Assembly: GCA_025455005.1 (NCBI GenBank)
Contig: JALONH010000008.1
Location: 38,002 to 102,001, forward strand
From: Cytophagaceae bacterium
Lineage (GTDB): Bacteria; Bacteroidota; Bacteroidia; Cytophagales; Cytophagaceae
Direction: 5' to 3'
DNA: 64,000 nucleotides
This document shows positions 8,966-18,588 of this stretch, one piece after another. Numbering within the stretch: position 1 is the first letter of the stretch; every line of letters starts with the position of its first letter. The position numbers were made by a program, and so were the translations under genes. The notes beneath the pieces are model-generated. The model did no database searches and had not been told where the DNA came from. It saw only the letters and a list, made by a program, of their open reading frames with translations.

Positions 8966-9866
8966 GCTCTGATTTACTATAGAAATGAAATAAGACGAGT
9001 TTATAGGCATCAAAAAAAAAGAGTAACCTTGGAAAGGTGATACAACTTTTATGTAATAAAGGGAGGAAGAAACATGAAATGGTAAGAAACCCTTTCCCGA
9101 TTAAAGTTCGAGTACACAAATGGTATACTTGAATCAACCGAATGTGTTTTTTTAAATTGTTATTTTCATTATAAAGCAGAACTAAATTTTTGACAGCTTC
9201 TTTACTTTTAGATAAAAAGGTATTATTGTCTTCTATCCCTTCGTGGTATACGGCATTATCAATGGCTTGTATGGGTATGTTGGATTCTGTTAAACGAATT
9301 CCAAACAAGGTGTCTTCATGTCCATAGCCTTTAATTTTTTCCAAAAATAAAGGGGGCGTCAGGACACTTTTATGTAATAAGATATTGTTTGAAGTAAAAT
9401 AGGTGGCCTGCCCTGAAGCCCGTTTCTCGACTGTATGTTCCTCTCTTTTTTTTCCGTAAGTATATCGAAGTTGATACGATCTGGGCCAATTATATTCTCT
9501 GTATCGGGTTCCACCACAAATAACCATCGTTTCTGCACTAAGTCTTCGAACATACTCTTGAAGAAAACGTTCGGAGCAAGGTATGGTATCGCCATCCAGG
9601 TAAAGCCGATAGTCTTGAGTGGCATATTCCCAAAGGTGATTTCGAGTAGCAGATCGTCCTATATTTTGTGTATGTCGATGAATGAATAATAAGGGATGGG
9701 GAGAAAGGGTGGAAGACCAATCGTTGTAAAAAGTTTCCGTTGATCCATCATCTAAAACATGTATATCTATTTTAGTTGAGATAGAAGACAGTTGGTCTAC
9801 TAATGCATGGATTAATGTTGTAGGATTTTCATTATAAACCGGTATAAGGATCGACAATCCTGCCAT
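8946..9866 (-). CDS. Family 2 glycosyltransferase
   Basis: The 306 residues begin GLSILIPVYNENP and continue with a GT-A nucleotide-binding fold: DDGST near residue 40, NIGRSATRN, and the metal-binding LYLDGDT near 92-98. Beyond residue 150 the protein resembles N-terminal-domain galactosyltransferase-like GT2 enzymes (GYGHEDTLFGIRL). The C-terminal part is hydrophobic and may contact the membrane. The donor and acceptor cannot be told from sequence. It lies 5 nt after ftsE and overlaps the YjbR-like gene. Confidence 0.88.
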   Translation of the reverse strand: MAGLSILIPVYNENPTTLIHALVDQLSSISTKIDIHVLDDGSTETFYNDWSSTLSPHPLLFIHRHTQNIGRSATRNHLWEYATQDYRLYLDGDTIPCSERFLQEYVRRLSAETMVICGGTRYREYNWPRSYQLRYTYGKKREEHTVEKRASGQATYFTSNNILLHKSVLTPPLFLEKIKGYGHEDTLFGIRLTESNIPIQAIDNAVYHEGIEDNNTFLSKSKEAVKNLVLLYNENNNLKKHIRLIQVYHLCTRTLIGKGFLTISCFFLPLLHKSCITFPRLLFFFDAYKLVLFHFYSKSEHEHRKL

Positions 9867-9871
9867 AAAGC

Positions 9872-10558
9872 TTACAACGAGTGGGTATCGATGATTTTGC
9901 CATTATCTACGCGTAACGTCCGTGCCGGGAAGCGAATGATAAAATGGTGGTTATGTGTAGCCATTAATACCGCTGTGCCTTGTTTGTTAATTTCTATAAA
10001 TAACTTTAAGATTTCTTCTGCCACCTCCGGGTCTAAATTCCCGGTTGGTTCATCTGCAATAAGTATAGCCGGTTCGTTTAAAAGCGCTCTAGCTATTACC
10101 ACTCGTTGTTGTTCGCCTCCGGAGAGTTGATGAGGTAATTTAGAAGCAACATTAGAAAGTCCTACCCGCATTAATACTTCTTGAATCCGTTGTTTTATTT
10201 TAGCAGAATCCTTCCAACCGGTGGCTTTTAAAACAAAAAGTAAGTTATCGTGAATGGATCGGTCGTCTAACAATTGAAAGTCTTGAAAGATTATACCTAA
10301 TTTACGACGGAGGTCGGGTATGGTAGACGTTTTAATATCGGTAAGATGGAAACCGGCTACTTTGATTTTACCCTTGGGTTGGGGTAAGTCGGCATACAAT
10401 GATTTTAATAAGGAAGATTTACCACTGCCGGTTCTTCCAATGAGGTAAACAAATTCACCTTTTGAAATGGAAAACGAAACGTCGTCTAATATTAATTTGC
10501 CTTCTTGAAAAATATCGGCATGATCAATTTCAATTACGGTAGGTTCTGAAAAGGACAT
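9872..10558 (-). CDS. ftsE: FtsE-like cell-division ABC ATPase
   Basis: A 228-residue ABC ATPase. The Walker A GRTGSGKS is at 41-48, the Q-loop at FQDFQLL, the signature motif LSGGEQQR near 145, Walker B ILIADEPTGNLDP, and the H-loop MATHNHHF. The sequence fits the FtsE/LolD/MacB group, and the short form without membrane segments fits FtsE, which pairs with FtsX to control peptidoglycan hydrolases at division. No ftsX is adjacent, which is common in Bacteroidota. LolD is the alternative. Confidence 0.8.
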   Translation of the reverse strand: MSFSEPTVIEIDHADIFQEGKLILDDVSFSISKGEFVYLIGRTGSGKSSLLKSLYADLPQPKGKIKVAGFHLTDIKTSTIPDLRRKLGIIFQDFQLLDDRSIHDNLLFVLKATGWKDSAKIKQRIQEVLMRVGLSNVASKLPHQLSGGEQQRVVIARALLNEPAILIADEPTGNLDPEVAEEILKLFIEINKQGTAVLMATHNHHFIIRFPARTLRVDNGKIIDTHSL

Positions 10559-10559
10559 C

Positions 10560-10805
10560 TTAAATAGTTAACTTCTGTAATTTACCGAAAGGTAATTCAC
10601 GGATAACAGTACTAAAGGACTCTTCTTTTCCTTCTAATCCGTATTTTTTAAGAAGCTTTAATGGACGATCGGCTCTGAAATAGGCTACTAGGACCATATT
10701 GTCATCCCGCAGTTGAATGTAATCCGGAATTTTAGCTTTACCCTTAACTTTAATTATATACATATCGGAACCAAAAATATTTTTTACTACTACATCCTCC
10801 TCCAT
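10560..10805 (-). CDS. Conserved hypothetical protein, 81 residues
   Basis: Begins MEEDVVVKNIFGSDMYIIKVKG and continues with a mixed alpha/beta pattern, no signal peptide and no membrane segment. The family is not recognised. The gene ends 1 nt before ftsE and is surely co-transcribed with it. The coding quality (regular codon use, a complete frame, tight spacing) supports a real gene. Confidence 0.75.
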   Translation of the reverse strand: MEEDVVVKNIFGSDMYIIKVKGKAKIPDYIQLRDDNMVLVAYFRADRPLKLLKKYGLEGKEESFSTVIRELPFGKLQKLTI

Positions 10806-10889
10806 TAAAACAACCTTTTCCTTTCTTTGTTTAACAATTTACCTAAAAAGTTTTGATTTATAACGAATTGACTGATTAATAATTATTTT

Positions 10890-11546
10890 TTAACCATTAA
10901 CTTTTTTATGATCGGCTAGAAATTTTTCTAATCCACTATCGGTTAATGGGTGTTTTAACAATGCGGTAATAACGTTTAAGGGACATGTAGCTACATCGGC
11001 ACCTATTTCAGCACATTGTAATAAATGCATTGTATGGCGAACAGAAGCAGCGAGGACTTGAGTTTCAAATCCATAATTACGGTAAATCCCCACAATATCG
11101 GCTATAAGATCCATGCCATCTTGCGAAATATCATCCAATCGGCCGATAAAGGGTGATACATAAGTAGCTCCGGCTTTAGCAGCTAAAAGGGCCTGACCAC
11201 TACTGAAAACAAGTGTACAGTTGGTTCGGATGCCTTTTTGACTAAAGTGTTTTATAGCTTTGATACCGTCTTTAATCATGGGTACTTTTACAACGATTTT
11301 GGAGTCAATAGTAATCAGCTCTTCCCCTTCTTCGATTATTCCTTTATAATCCGTAGCGATAACCTCGGCACTAACATCACCGTCCACTATGTTGCATATA
11401 GCTTTGTAATGTTGGAAGACTTTATCTTTTCCTTTAATCCCTTCTTTGGCCATTAAAGAAGGATTCGTGGTAACACCATCTAAAACACCAAGTTCCTGAG
11501 CCTCTTTTATTTCGGCTAAATTGGCAGTATCTATAAAGAATTTCAT
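10890..11546 (-). CDS. fsa: Fructose-6-phosphate aldolase / short transaldolase
   Basis: The 218-residue TalC/MipB-type protein starts [16 protein letters not shown] and has [13 protein letters not shown]. The Schiff-base lysine is in SKIVVKVPM (K87), with [25 protein letters not shown] after it. Short transaldolases of this class either cleave fructose 6-phosphate or act as true transaldolases in the pentose phosphate pathway, and the two activities cannot be separated here. It lies 84 nt upstream of the 81-residue gene, so read-through into the ftsE group is possible. Confidence 0.92.
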   Translation of the reverse strand: MKFFIDTANLAEIKEAQELGVLDGVTTNPSLMAKEGIKGKDKVFQHYKAICNIVDGDVSAEVIATDYKGIIEEGEELITIDSKIVVKVPMIKDGIKAIKHFSQKGIRTNCTLVFSSGQALLAAKAGATYVSPFIGRLDDISQDGMDLIADIVGIYRNYGFETQVLAASVRHTMHLLQCAEIGADVATCPLNVITALLKHPLTDSGLEKFLADHKKVNG

Positions 11547-11614
11547 AAGTATAGGTTATAGGATATATATTCGATAAAGTAAGTTAAAGGTTACAAAATA
11601 GTAACATGGATTTA

Positions 11615-11630
11615 AACTTCGTGCGAAGTT
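11615..11630. promoter_or_regulatory. 16-bp palindrome upstream of the aldolase gene
   Basis: AACTTCG (11615-11621) and CGAAGTT (11624-11630) form a perfect inverted repeat with a 2-nt centre, flanked by GTAAC (11601-11605) and GTTAC (11628-11632). It lies 69-84 nt upstream of the aldolase start and downstream of the SRP RNA end. It has no T-run, so an operator is more likely than a terminator. No regulator is identified. Confidence 0.35.
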
Positions 11631-11684
11631 ACTATCAATTCAAAGGAAATTAAAGGATGGGGGAAATAATTTTGAATAAAAAAA

Positions 11685-11775
11685 GGCAAACCGAGTATCG
11701 CACCGCTACAACCACTTATCCTTGCTGCCTTCCGGTCCTGGGGAGGTTCGAGGGAGCTGGTCGTACCGGCCTGCC
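11685..11775 (-). ncRNA. ffs: 4.5S signal recognition particle RNA (small bacterial type)
   Basis: The minus strand contains the conserved SRP apical core CAGGACCGGAAGGCAGCAAG (internal loops and GGAA-type tetraloop), which binds Ffh. The ends pair: GGCAGGCCG at the 5' end (11775-11767) with CGGTTTGCC at the 3' end (11693-11685). The 3' helix is followed by a T-run (11684-11678), which serves as terminator. The length is about 91 nt, typical of the Alu-less 4.5S form. A -7 box lies directly upstream. Confidence 0.93.
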
Positions 11776-11779
11776 GATA

Positions 11780-11787
11780 CAAAGGTA
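11780..11787 (-). promoter_or_regulatory. SRP RNA promoter -7 box
   Basis: TACCTTTG on the minus strand matches TAnnTTTG and ends 5 nt before the first paired base of the SRP RNA, so it also fixes the RNA 5' end. A 3-of-4 -33 box (TTTT) is 19 nt upstream. Confidence 0.75.
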
Positions 11788-11844
11788 GAAATAAATATTA
11801 GAAGTTAAAAGAGAAGAAGAAGGAGAAATTCCGGATAAGTTAAA

Positions 11845-12345
11845 TTAAGGCTTTTCCAAAATGGATACCGCCTTTTGAAACAATATGGAATTTGGTATTG
11901 TGATAATTTCATTGGAAGGCATTTTTATATGCACATAAAAAAAAGATAAATCAAAAATTTCACCTTCAATGGGCATGTCTTTATCTACTATTTTAATATA
12001 ATCTCCGATTTGTAACGGGTGATGTATAAAGAGTAAAAATCCCGCTGTTACGTTGGATAATAAGGACCACTGTGCAAAAAATGCGATACCTAAAACGGTA
12101 AGTATCGTCCCAACAAAGGTGGCAATTTCTTTTTGTTCAAGACCCCATATAGCGGCTAAAACAACCAGAGCGGCTAAAAGAGTAAAAATATACATCGCTT
12201 TAATCATCATTTTTCGACGACCGCGTTGTAAATGGGTATGCTGTTTTAATGAATTATTTACTAACGTTTTATTTATATAATTAATGACTATGTAGCCTAT
12301 AATAACTAAAATCGTTTCGATGAGCTGAAGTTTATATTCATTCAT
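11845..12345 (-). CDS. Short MscS-family mechanosensitive channel protein
   Basis: The 166 residues contain three membrane segments: an N-terminal helix (ETILVIIGYIVINYI), a second (MYIFTLLAALVVLAAIWGL) and the pore-lining helix (FVGTILTVLGIAFFAQWSLLSNVTAGF). The MscS beta domain follows, with HPLQIGDYIKI, a hydrophilic turn and the family motif TIPNSILFQKAV. The protein ends there, so the usual C-terminal alpha/beta cage of MscS is missing. Such short forms are frequent in Bacteroidota and probably still form a membrane channel. No clear promoter is seen. Confidence 0.88.
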   Translation of the reverse strand: MNEYKLQLIETILVIIGYIVINYINKTLVNNSLKQHTHLQRGRRKMMIKAMYIFTLLAALVVLAAIWGLEQKEIATFVGTILTVLGIAFFAQWSLLSNVTAGFLLFIHHPLQIGDYIKIVDKDMPIEGEIFDLSFFYVHIKMPSNEIITIPNSILFQKAVSILEKP

Positions 12346-12385
12346 ACACTGTGTCGAGTTGAAAATAAGTAGTAAGTAATATTAA

Positions 12386-12417
12386 AAACAAACGCCGGAA
12401 ACTTCCGGCGTTTGTTT
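12386..12417 (-). terminator. Terminator of the E2 gene, 15-bp perfect hairpin
   Basis: AAACAAACGCCGGAA (12386-12400) and its exact complement (12403-12417) form the stem. On the minus strand TTTTTAAT follows. The stem includes the last base pairs of the E2 stop region. Confidence 0.9.
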
Positions 12418-13744
12418 AAACAAATATTTTCCGATTGACATCAAATCCTTCCAAATAATCCGCTACGCGGCGGACAAACATACCTCCTAAAGAACCATCA
12501 ATGACACGGTGATCATACGAGTGAGATAAAAACATCATATGTCGAATTCCTATAGTGTCGCCTTGTGATGTTTCGATTACTGCCGGTTTTTTAACCACTG
12601 CGCCTAATGCTAATATACCGCACTGAGGTTGATTGATGATAGGTGTTCCCATCAAGTTTCCAAACGAACCAACATTTGAAATGGTATAAGTCCCTCCGGA
12701 TACATCATCTGCAGTCAGTTTGTTATGTCGAGCACGCTTAGCTAAATCGTTTACTTTTTTCGTTAAGCCCACTATATTTAATTGGTCCGCATGTTTGATT
12801 ACCGGGACTATTAAGTTTCCATTCGGTAAAGCAACAGCCATGCCGATATTGATGTCTTTTTTTACTATAATTTTATCCTCTTCAATGGAAATGTTTACCA
12901 TCGGATAGTCTTTAATAGCTTTTACCACCGCTTCGATAAAGATTGGAGTAAAAGTTAAAGCCGCTTGTTCCCTTTCCATAAAGTCATTTTTCCAACGGTT
13001 ACGCCAGTAAACTATATTCGTCACGTCAGCCTCAACAAAGGATGTAACATGGGCTGAAATGCGTTTAGATTCCAACATGCGATCTGCAATCATTTTTCGC
13101 ATGCGGTCCATTTCTATAATTTCTATATTTCCTTGAACGGAACTGGACGGCTTACTTACATAACCGGGTGTTGACTCCGGAGTTGATTCTTTCTGTTGTA
13201 GTGTAGGTTCTGTAGGAGTAGGGCTGGATTTTCTTTTTTCTACAAAAGCTAAAATATCATTTTTGGTTACGCGACCATCTTTTCCGGAACCGTGAATACC
13301 ATCTAATTCAGATAAAGAAATATTTTCTTGCCTTGCAATATTTAATACTAAAGGAGAAAAAAACTTTTGACCGGAAGTAGGTTCTGCTTTGGTTACTGGT
13401 AATGTTTTAGATTCAACGGATAATGAAATATATGAAGCAGGTTGGATGGAAGGTGCTTTTTCTGTTACAACTATAGGCGTTGATGTACTTTCAGTTGCAC
13501 TTTGCTCTGTTTCTATTAAAGCGATGGCTTGACCTACCGGAATGACTTGTCCTTTTTCAGCTAAGATGCGGTGAATAACACCTGTAAAAGGGGAAGGAAC
13601 TTCGGTGTCTACTTTATCGGTGGCTACTTCAACTATATTTTCATCGGCATTAATTTTATCACCGGTTTGTTTCAACCAGTGTAAAATGGTGCCTTCCATT
13701 ACGCTCTCACCCATTCGAGGCATTACTAATTCTACTAAAGCCAT
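12416..13744 (-). CDS. 2-oxo acid dehydrogenase E2 component (dihydrolipoamide acyltransferase)
   Basis: The 442-residue protein has an N-terminal lipoyl domain with the modified lysine in VATDKVDTEV. An S/T/P-rich linker follows, then a peripheral-subunit-binding domain (SPLVLNIARQENISLSELDGIHGSGKDGRV), a second linker and the acyltransferase domain with the catalytic motif SHSYDHRVIDGSLGG. It resembles branched-chain 2-oxo acid dehydrogenase E2 proteins more than pyruvate E2, but the substrate is inferred. No E1 or E3 gene is adjacent. It has its own promoter and terminator. Confidence 0.93.
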   Translation of the reverse strand: MALVELVMPRMGESVMEGTILHWLKQTGDKINADENIVEVATDKVDTEVPSPFTGVIHRILAEKGQVIPVGQAIALIETEQSATESTSTPIVVTEKAPSIQPASYISLSVESKTLPVTKAEPTSGQKFFSPLVLNIARQENISLSELDGIHGSGKDGRVTKNDILAFVEKRKSSPTPTEPTLQQKESTPESTPGYVSKPSSSVQGNIEIIEMDRMRKMIADRMLESKRISAHVTSFVEADVTNIVYWRNRWKNDFMEREQAALTFTPIFIEAVVKAIKDYPMVNISIEEDKIIVKKDINIGMAVALPNGNLIVPVIKHADQLNIVGLTKKVNDLAKRARHNKLTADDVSGGTYTISNVGSFGNLMGTPIINQPQCGILALGAVVKKPAVIETSQGDTIGIRHMMFLSHSYDHRVIDGSLGGMFVRRVADYLEGFDVNRKIFV

Positions 13745-13780
13745 TAATTTGTAGTCCTATGATAACTAGAATATAAGATA

Positions 13781-13788
13781 CAAAAATA
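13781..13788 (-). promoter_or_regulatory. E2 gene promoter -7 box
   Basis: TATTTTTG on the minus strand matches TAnnTTTG and ends 36 nt upstream of the E2 ATG, predicting a leader of about 31 nt. Confidence 0.55.
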
Positions 13789-13847
13789 ACATTTTTTTGA
13801 TTAAGTCTTCCTAGTTACAGGATTTTACTATTCCCTTGACTATTAAT

Positions 13848-15092
13848 TTATTGAAATTGTTTTCGTAAAAGTTTAAAAACGGCCAAAGCACTCATGCGTA
13901 TGTTTACATCCCGCATAGAAGTAAGTTGTAGTTTTTGGCTATAGACTTGCGTTGCAGATGCCACAGCAATCCATACCGTTCCTACGGGTTTTTCATCTGA
14001 GCCTCCACCCGGACCCGCTATACCACTCGTCGCATAGCCAAACGTAGTGTTCAAACGCTTCTGTATTGCTTGGGCCATTGTTTCGACAACTGAAGCGCTT
14101 ACGGCACCTTGTGTATCCAATTGTTCTGAAGTGACACCTAAAAACGCCTTTTTTACTTCATTGCTGTAGGCTATTATAGATCCTTTAAAGTAAGAAGACG
14201 ATCCGGGAATAGTGGTCAGTAAATGGGAGACATAACCTCCGGTACAGCTTTCCGCTCCGGCTATAGTATAGTTGTGTTCAATTAACCAACGGGCTATAGA
14301 ACTTTCCCATGTATCGTCATCCATACCATATACATGAGGTTCTATGATTGGAAGGAGTTTTTGTACTTCATTCTCTATTACTTTTTTTACTTGATGGGCA
14401 TCCTCCCCAATGGCTGTTAATCTTAATTTGACTTCTCCTGCTGAAGGCAGATATGCTAATGATACGGATTTCGGAAGTTGTTTTTCCCACGAATCTATCA
14501 TCATGGCTAAGGTAGACTCACCTATACCGCCCGTTTTAATAAGTTTATGTTGTATGATAGGAGTTTTGAAATAAGCCTTTAATTTGGGTAGACCTACATC
14601 TGTCATAATTCCTTTCATTTCGTAAGGGACTCCGGGCAATGAAATAATGATTTTACCTTGATGTGCTATCCACATGCCGGGTGCCGTACCTCTTGTATTG
14701 ATTAACACTTCACAATTAGAGGGTAAATCCGCTTGCGTCTGATTTAATACATTAAACTCTTTATTACGGGATAAAAAATAGCCTTCTAATTGTGAATACA
14801 CCTCCGGAAATCGAACGATCGGTACCTGAAAATATTGAGCTAGCGATTTTTTGGTTATATCATCATTGGTAGGGCCTAAGCCTCCCGTCACTACTATTAA
14901 ATCACTCTCCGATAAAGTAGTGTCCAACATTTTTAAAATGGCATCCGTTTGATCACCAATCGATAGTTTCTGTAGTACTTTAATACCAATAGCATCTAAA
15001 GCAGCACTTATCCATTGACTATTTGTGTCGGTTATATGACCATACAATATTTCATCCCCTATTGTGACAATGCTTGCTTTAATTAATTTCAT
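13848..15092 (-). CDS. cinA: CinA family protein (MoaB-like domain plus NMN deamidase)
   Basis: The 414 residues form two domains. The N-terminal MoaB/COG1058 domain has GDEILYGHITDTNSQWIS and TGGLGPTNDDITK. The C-terminal PncC-type domain has AESCTGGYVSHLLTTIPGSS and SGIAGPGGGSDEKPVGTVW and hydrolyses the amide of nicotinamide mononucleotide, recycling pyridine nucleotides. In some bacteria the gene is competence- or damage-inducible, but nothing here shows that. It starts 4 nt after the protease gene and may share its transcript. Confidence 0.95.
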   Translation of the reverse strand: MKLIKASIVTIGDEILYGHITDTNSQWISAALDAIGIKVLQKLSIGDQTDAILKMLDTTLSESDLIVVTGGLGPTNDDITKKSLAQYFQVPIVRFPEVYSQLEGYFLSRNKEFNVLNQTQADLPSNCEVLINTRGTAPGMWIAHQGKIIISLPGVPYEMKGIMTDVGLPKLKAYFKTPIIQHKLIKTGGIGESTLAMMIDSWEKQLPKSVSLAYLPSAGEVKLRLTAIGEDAHQVKKVIENEVQKLLPIIEPHVYGMDDDTWESSIARWLIEHNYTIAGAESCTGGYVSHLLTTIPGSSSYFKGSIIAYSNEVKKAFLGVTSEQLDTQGAVSASVVETMAQAIQKRLNTTFGYATSGIAGPGGGSDEKPVGTVWIAVASATQVYSQKLQLTSMRDVNIRMSALAVFKLLRKQFQ

Positions 15093-15096
15093 AAGA

Positions 15097-18000
15097 TTAC
15101 TGCTTCACTACTTTCACAACCTCATTGTTGTCTGAGGTAATCAATCGAACAAAATAAATACCCGGTACCCAAAGTTCTGTATCCAAAACTAAAGCCGGAT
15201 AATCTGTAGGAGTAAAATTTGTTTTTCGATACACCACTTGACCACTCACGGTCTCAATTACAATAGTGGCAGTCGTGTTTTCTAAAAGTCGGATATCTAA
15301 CGATAGGTATTGACTAAATGGAGAAGGCTGGGCTCTCATCATCGAATTACCTGTAACCGTAATAAGTTGATTTAGCGTATCTACACAAGATCCCGAAAAC
15401 GCTCTCAGCGATACGGTATAATTACCGGTTTGAACATAATGATGCGAAGGATTAGTTTGATAACTGTAATTCCCATCACCAAAATCCCAAACTAAGGAAT
15501 CGTAATTCGTACTTTGATTAATAAAATGTGTGGCTAATTGGTTCTCCCATTTAGTGAAAGCGGTTGCTGCACTGAAATGAGCATGAACACTCTCATCCGA
15601 ATTCCATGAATGTAGGGATACCCCGGAAGGATAGAGGGAGTCTATACCCAGTACATAAATTGTATCCGAAGGAGAAGCCAGTGTTAAGGTTTTTCCAATA
15701 AAAAAAGGTGTTTGCTGTTCGTTTGGTATTGAAGAATAAAAGGCAAATCTGTTACCCGGGGTAGGTTTTACGGTAACGGATTTATTTGAAGTGGTACAAA
15801 CAGTATACCGCTGATTCTGTGGTTGAGGAGTGGTGTGTAATTGTTGGAAATAAGTTTTTGCTCGTTGTGCATCTTGTCGTATGGCAGACAAAGAATTTCC
15901 TGCTACTAGCGCAAAGGCAACATCTAAAGTGTCTCCGGGTTGAAATCCATTTAGTCTTATACCATACACAGAACTTACATCATTACCCGTTCCGGACATT
16001 CCTGCTTGTGGTCGACCTATACCACTACTGAGAGCTCTAAATTTTTCTGTTAACGTAAAGCCATCATTTGGATTTAAGTTATTTCCTCCAACAAAAGAAT
16101 TGTCTAAAGCATAATATTGTAGGTCTGGGTTCTTCGTTAAGGCAACTATACCACCAAACATTCCCCCACTTAAAATATTAAACGTATACCCCATTCCTTC
16201 TGTATAATCAAAATCGGAACGATTACGTGTGTAGTCTTGAATATCCCAGTCTAGATACTGACCTACATAAAGTGAATCGTACGTAACGGAAGACTGATTG
16301 ATAATTTTATAATGTAAAAAAACGGTATTGTCGTATTCTAAAGAATTAAGTACATACGACTCTTGTAGAACTTTTATTCGTAGAGGATTGGTACTGTAAA
16401 TAGAAGTGTCTATAAAGGCGGATTGTATGTATTGGTAAGCATAGGGAACAGTTACCTCTTTTGGTGATGCAGTAGAAACAAAATCTAAATTATGTATTCC
16501 TGAAGGGAAGCCCCTTACACAATCGGATTGTCTATTGGTAGAATGAGCTATCATAAGTCCTCCTTCATATAACATAGAGGAAGGGGATGCATTTGCTTTA
16601 AATCCGTTGCCTATCGTACTAAAAATATCTTGATAACCGATTCTTCCATTCGATGTAATGGTCGTTGTTACATAATCATTTTTTAAGGTAACGTATGTAG
16701 GGTTAATTTTAAGCTTAAAATATTCGTAATCCGAATAGTTTTTTATTGGGTCTATGTAGCTAAGTCGAAGTTCAATTACAGTGTCTTCCGGAACTCCCGG
16801 GTGTATGAAAATTTGGAATGGAGTAGATCCGGTCGTTTTAGTTTGAAGGCTATCTATTAATCCTGCTGAAAAATTAGGTTGAATAACTTCTACTAAAGAA
16901 TAATTAGACGTTAATTGGATAGTAGCATTAGGTGAAGGACTTAAAAAGTTTTTAAATCGAATATGAATATCCGATTGCTTATTGGTGAAACCAATTACCT
17001 CAGCATTGCCTGTCGTATAAGCAGAATCAATTCGTATGGCGGGAGATTGCCATTGGGTAAGGGCTTTGAGCATATTAAGACGACCTTTTCCTAATAATTC
17101 TTTATAGGCTGCGTTTTCCGGAAACGTGTCTATAACATCTGCTGTAACACGGAGTAGTTCTGCTACTTGTAAGGCAGATAAATTTGGATATTTAGAACGG
17201 ACCAAGCCGGCTGCACCGGCAACAATAGGAGCCGCATAAGAAGAACCGTCATAACTACTATACAAATTAGTGGATAATGGTCGAATAGACTGAACATACA
17301 TTCCTTGTGCACATAGGTCTACACTATGACTCAAGGTTGTTTTATAACAACAGAACCATCGGTTAAAAGAGGCTCTAGTGTCAATGTATTTCCCCTGAGA
17401 GGAGGCAAACATAGTATCCGATGCGGCTACAGATAATACATTTTTATATGATGCCGGATAAAAATCAGCTATCGTATCATCGTTACCTGCTGCAGCAATG
17501 ATCAATACATCGAATGTATATACTGCATAGTTGATGATATCTTGATTCAGTTGAGAATAAGAACCTAATCCTCCCCAACTAAGATTTAAAATTTTACAAC
17601 CATGTTCTGCACCATATACAATACCTTCATATCCGGCAGCGATAGCTCCACCAGTGTTAGAAGACCCTTTAATAGGCATTACTTTACATTTATTACCAAT
17701 GCCTATTAAACCTAGATTATTATTAGGAGTGGCACATACCACACCAATTACTTCCGCACCGTGCCTACTTGCACCTACCTGTGGGTTATTATCATTATCG
17801 GCAACATCCCAACCAACATAATTATCTATATAATTATCTCCATCATCATCTACTCCATTGATAGGATCGGCTGTGTTATAATATAAGCCACCGACGATGT
17901 CTTCATGATTTAAATCAACTCCCGTATCTATGACTCCTATAATAACGGAAGCGTCTCCATCTTCTATTTGCCAAGCCTCATAGGCTTGCATACGCTCGAT

Positions 18001-18468
18001 GTAGCGCATGGGTCCATTGACTTGTGCTAAAGGATCATTTGGTACACTGAAGGACTGATGATTGTCTATATATTTAGGCTCTACATAAGCGAAATACCCG
18101 GAAGATTGTAAGGTAGTACAGAGTTTCATTACCTCCTCAGATGGAAGTTGGGTAAAATAGATATACCAAATCAATGTTAAATCAATTTGGTTTTTTTGAG
18201 TTGGGCGCACAGCATTAGGGTAGGGTTGACGAAATTCTTGTACGCTATACGGATGAACGGCAGCGTTTAATGCAGCGACCAATGCTTCCGATTGAAAATA
18301 AGCTCTATTCTCTTCTGTTAGTTTAACAACAAGCATATTGGGAGCAACATTGGAAGTTTGGGCATTAGCATGGAACAATATAAATAATAGGAAAAAACTA
18401 TTTAGCAGGAAGGTTTTTATACCAAGTGGAATCGTATTTTGGGTAGTAAAGTATAGAATTCTTAACAT
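15097..18468 (-). CDS. Secreted S8 (subtilisin-like) protease with PKD domain and T9SS type A tail
   Basis: The 1123-residue protein has a signal peptide ending near LFHANAQ. The catalytic domain carries Asp181 (VIIGVIDTGVD), His236 (SRHGAEVIG), the oxyanion Asn329 (AAAGND) and Ser410 (DGSSYAAPIVAG), so the triad is complete, although GSS replaces the usual GTS. A long beta-rich region follows, then a PKD domain (SLVWDFGDGNYSYQTNPSHHY) and a C-terminal type A sorting domain (GQVVYRK, WVPGIYFVRLI, VVKVVKQ). It is predicted to be exported by Sec, then through the type IX system to the surface or medium. It is probably linked to cinA downstream. Confidence 0.94.
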   Translation of the reverse strand: MLRILYFTTQNTIPLGIKTFLLNSFFLLFILFHANAQTSNVAPNMLVVKLTEENRAYFQSEALVAALNAAVHPYSVQEFRQPYPNAVRPTQKNQIDLTLIWYIYFTQLPSEEVMKLCTTLQSSGYFAYVEPKYIDNHQSFSVPNDPLAQVNGPMRYIERMQAYEAWQIEDGDASVIIGVIDTGVDLNHEDIVGGLYYNTADPINGVDDDGDNYIDNYVGWDVADNDNNPQVGASRHGAEVIGVVCATPNNNLGLIGIGNKCKVMPIKGSSNTGGAIAAGYEGIVYGAEHGCKILNLSWGGLGSYSQLNQDIINYAVYTFDVLIIAAAGNDDTIADFYPASYKNVLSVAASDTMFASSQGKYIDTRASFNRWFCCYKTTLSHSVDLCAQGMYVQSIRPLSTNLYSSYDGSSYAAPIVAGAAGLVRSKYPNLSALQVAELLRVTADVIDTFPENAAYKELLGKGRLNMLKALTQWQSPAIRIDSAYTTGNAEVIGFTNKQSDIHIRFKNFLSPSPNATIQLTSNYSLVEVIQPNFSAGLIDSLQTKTTGSTPFQIFIHPGVPEDTVIELRLSYIDPIKNYSDYEYFKLKINPTYVTLKNDYVTTTITSNGRIGYQDIFSTIGNGFKANASPSSMLYEGGLMIAHSTNRQSDCVRGFPSGIHNLDFVSTASPKEVTVPYAYQYIQSAFIDTSIYSTNPLRIKVLQESYVLNSLEYDNTVFLHYKIINQSSVTYDSLYVGQYLDWDIQDYTRNRSDFDYTEGMGYTFNILSGGMFGGIVALTKNPDLQYYALDNSFVGGNNLNPNDGFTLTEKFRALSSGIGRPQAGMSGTGNDVSSVYGIRLNGFQPGDTLDVAFALVAGNSLSAIRQDAQRAKTYFQQLHTTPQPQNQRYTVCTTSNKSVTVKPTPGNRFAFYSSIPNEQQTPFFIGKTLTLASPSDTIYVLGIDSLYPSGVSLHSWNSDESVHAHFSAATAFTKWENQLATHFINQSTNYDSLVWDFGDGNYSYQTNPSHHYVQTGNYTVSLRAFSGSCVDTLNQLITVTGNSMMRAQPSPFSQYLSLDIRLLENTTATIVIETVSGQVVYRKTNFTPTDYPALVLDTELWVPGIYFVRLITSDNNEVVKVVKQ

Positions 18469-18588
18469 AAGAATAAATACAACAACGTGAGAAAAGGTAA
18501 CGGTTAATAATGATTTAATGAAAACCTTAACGGCATTCTTTCTAACTTACGAAATCTTTATTACATTATAACGAAATACTGAACTCAA

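Noticed and set aside
8966..9013. N-terminal extension of the YjbR-like protein
   Set aside because: The extra residues fall outside the family and lie within the glycosyltransferase coding region.
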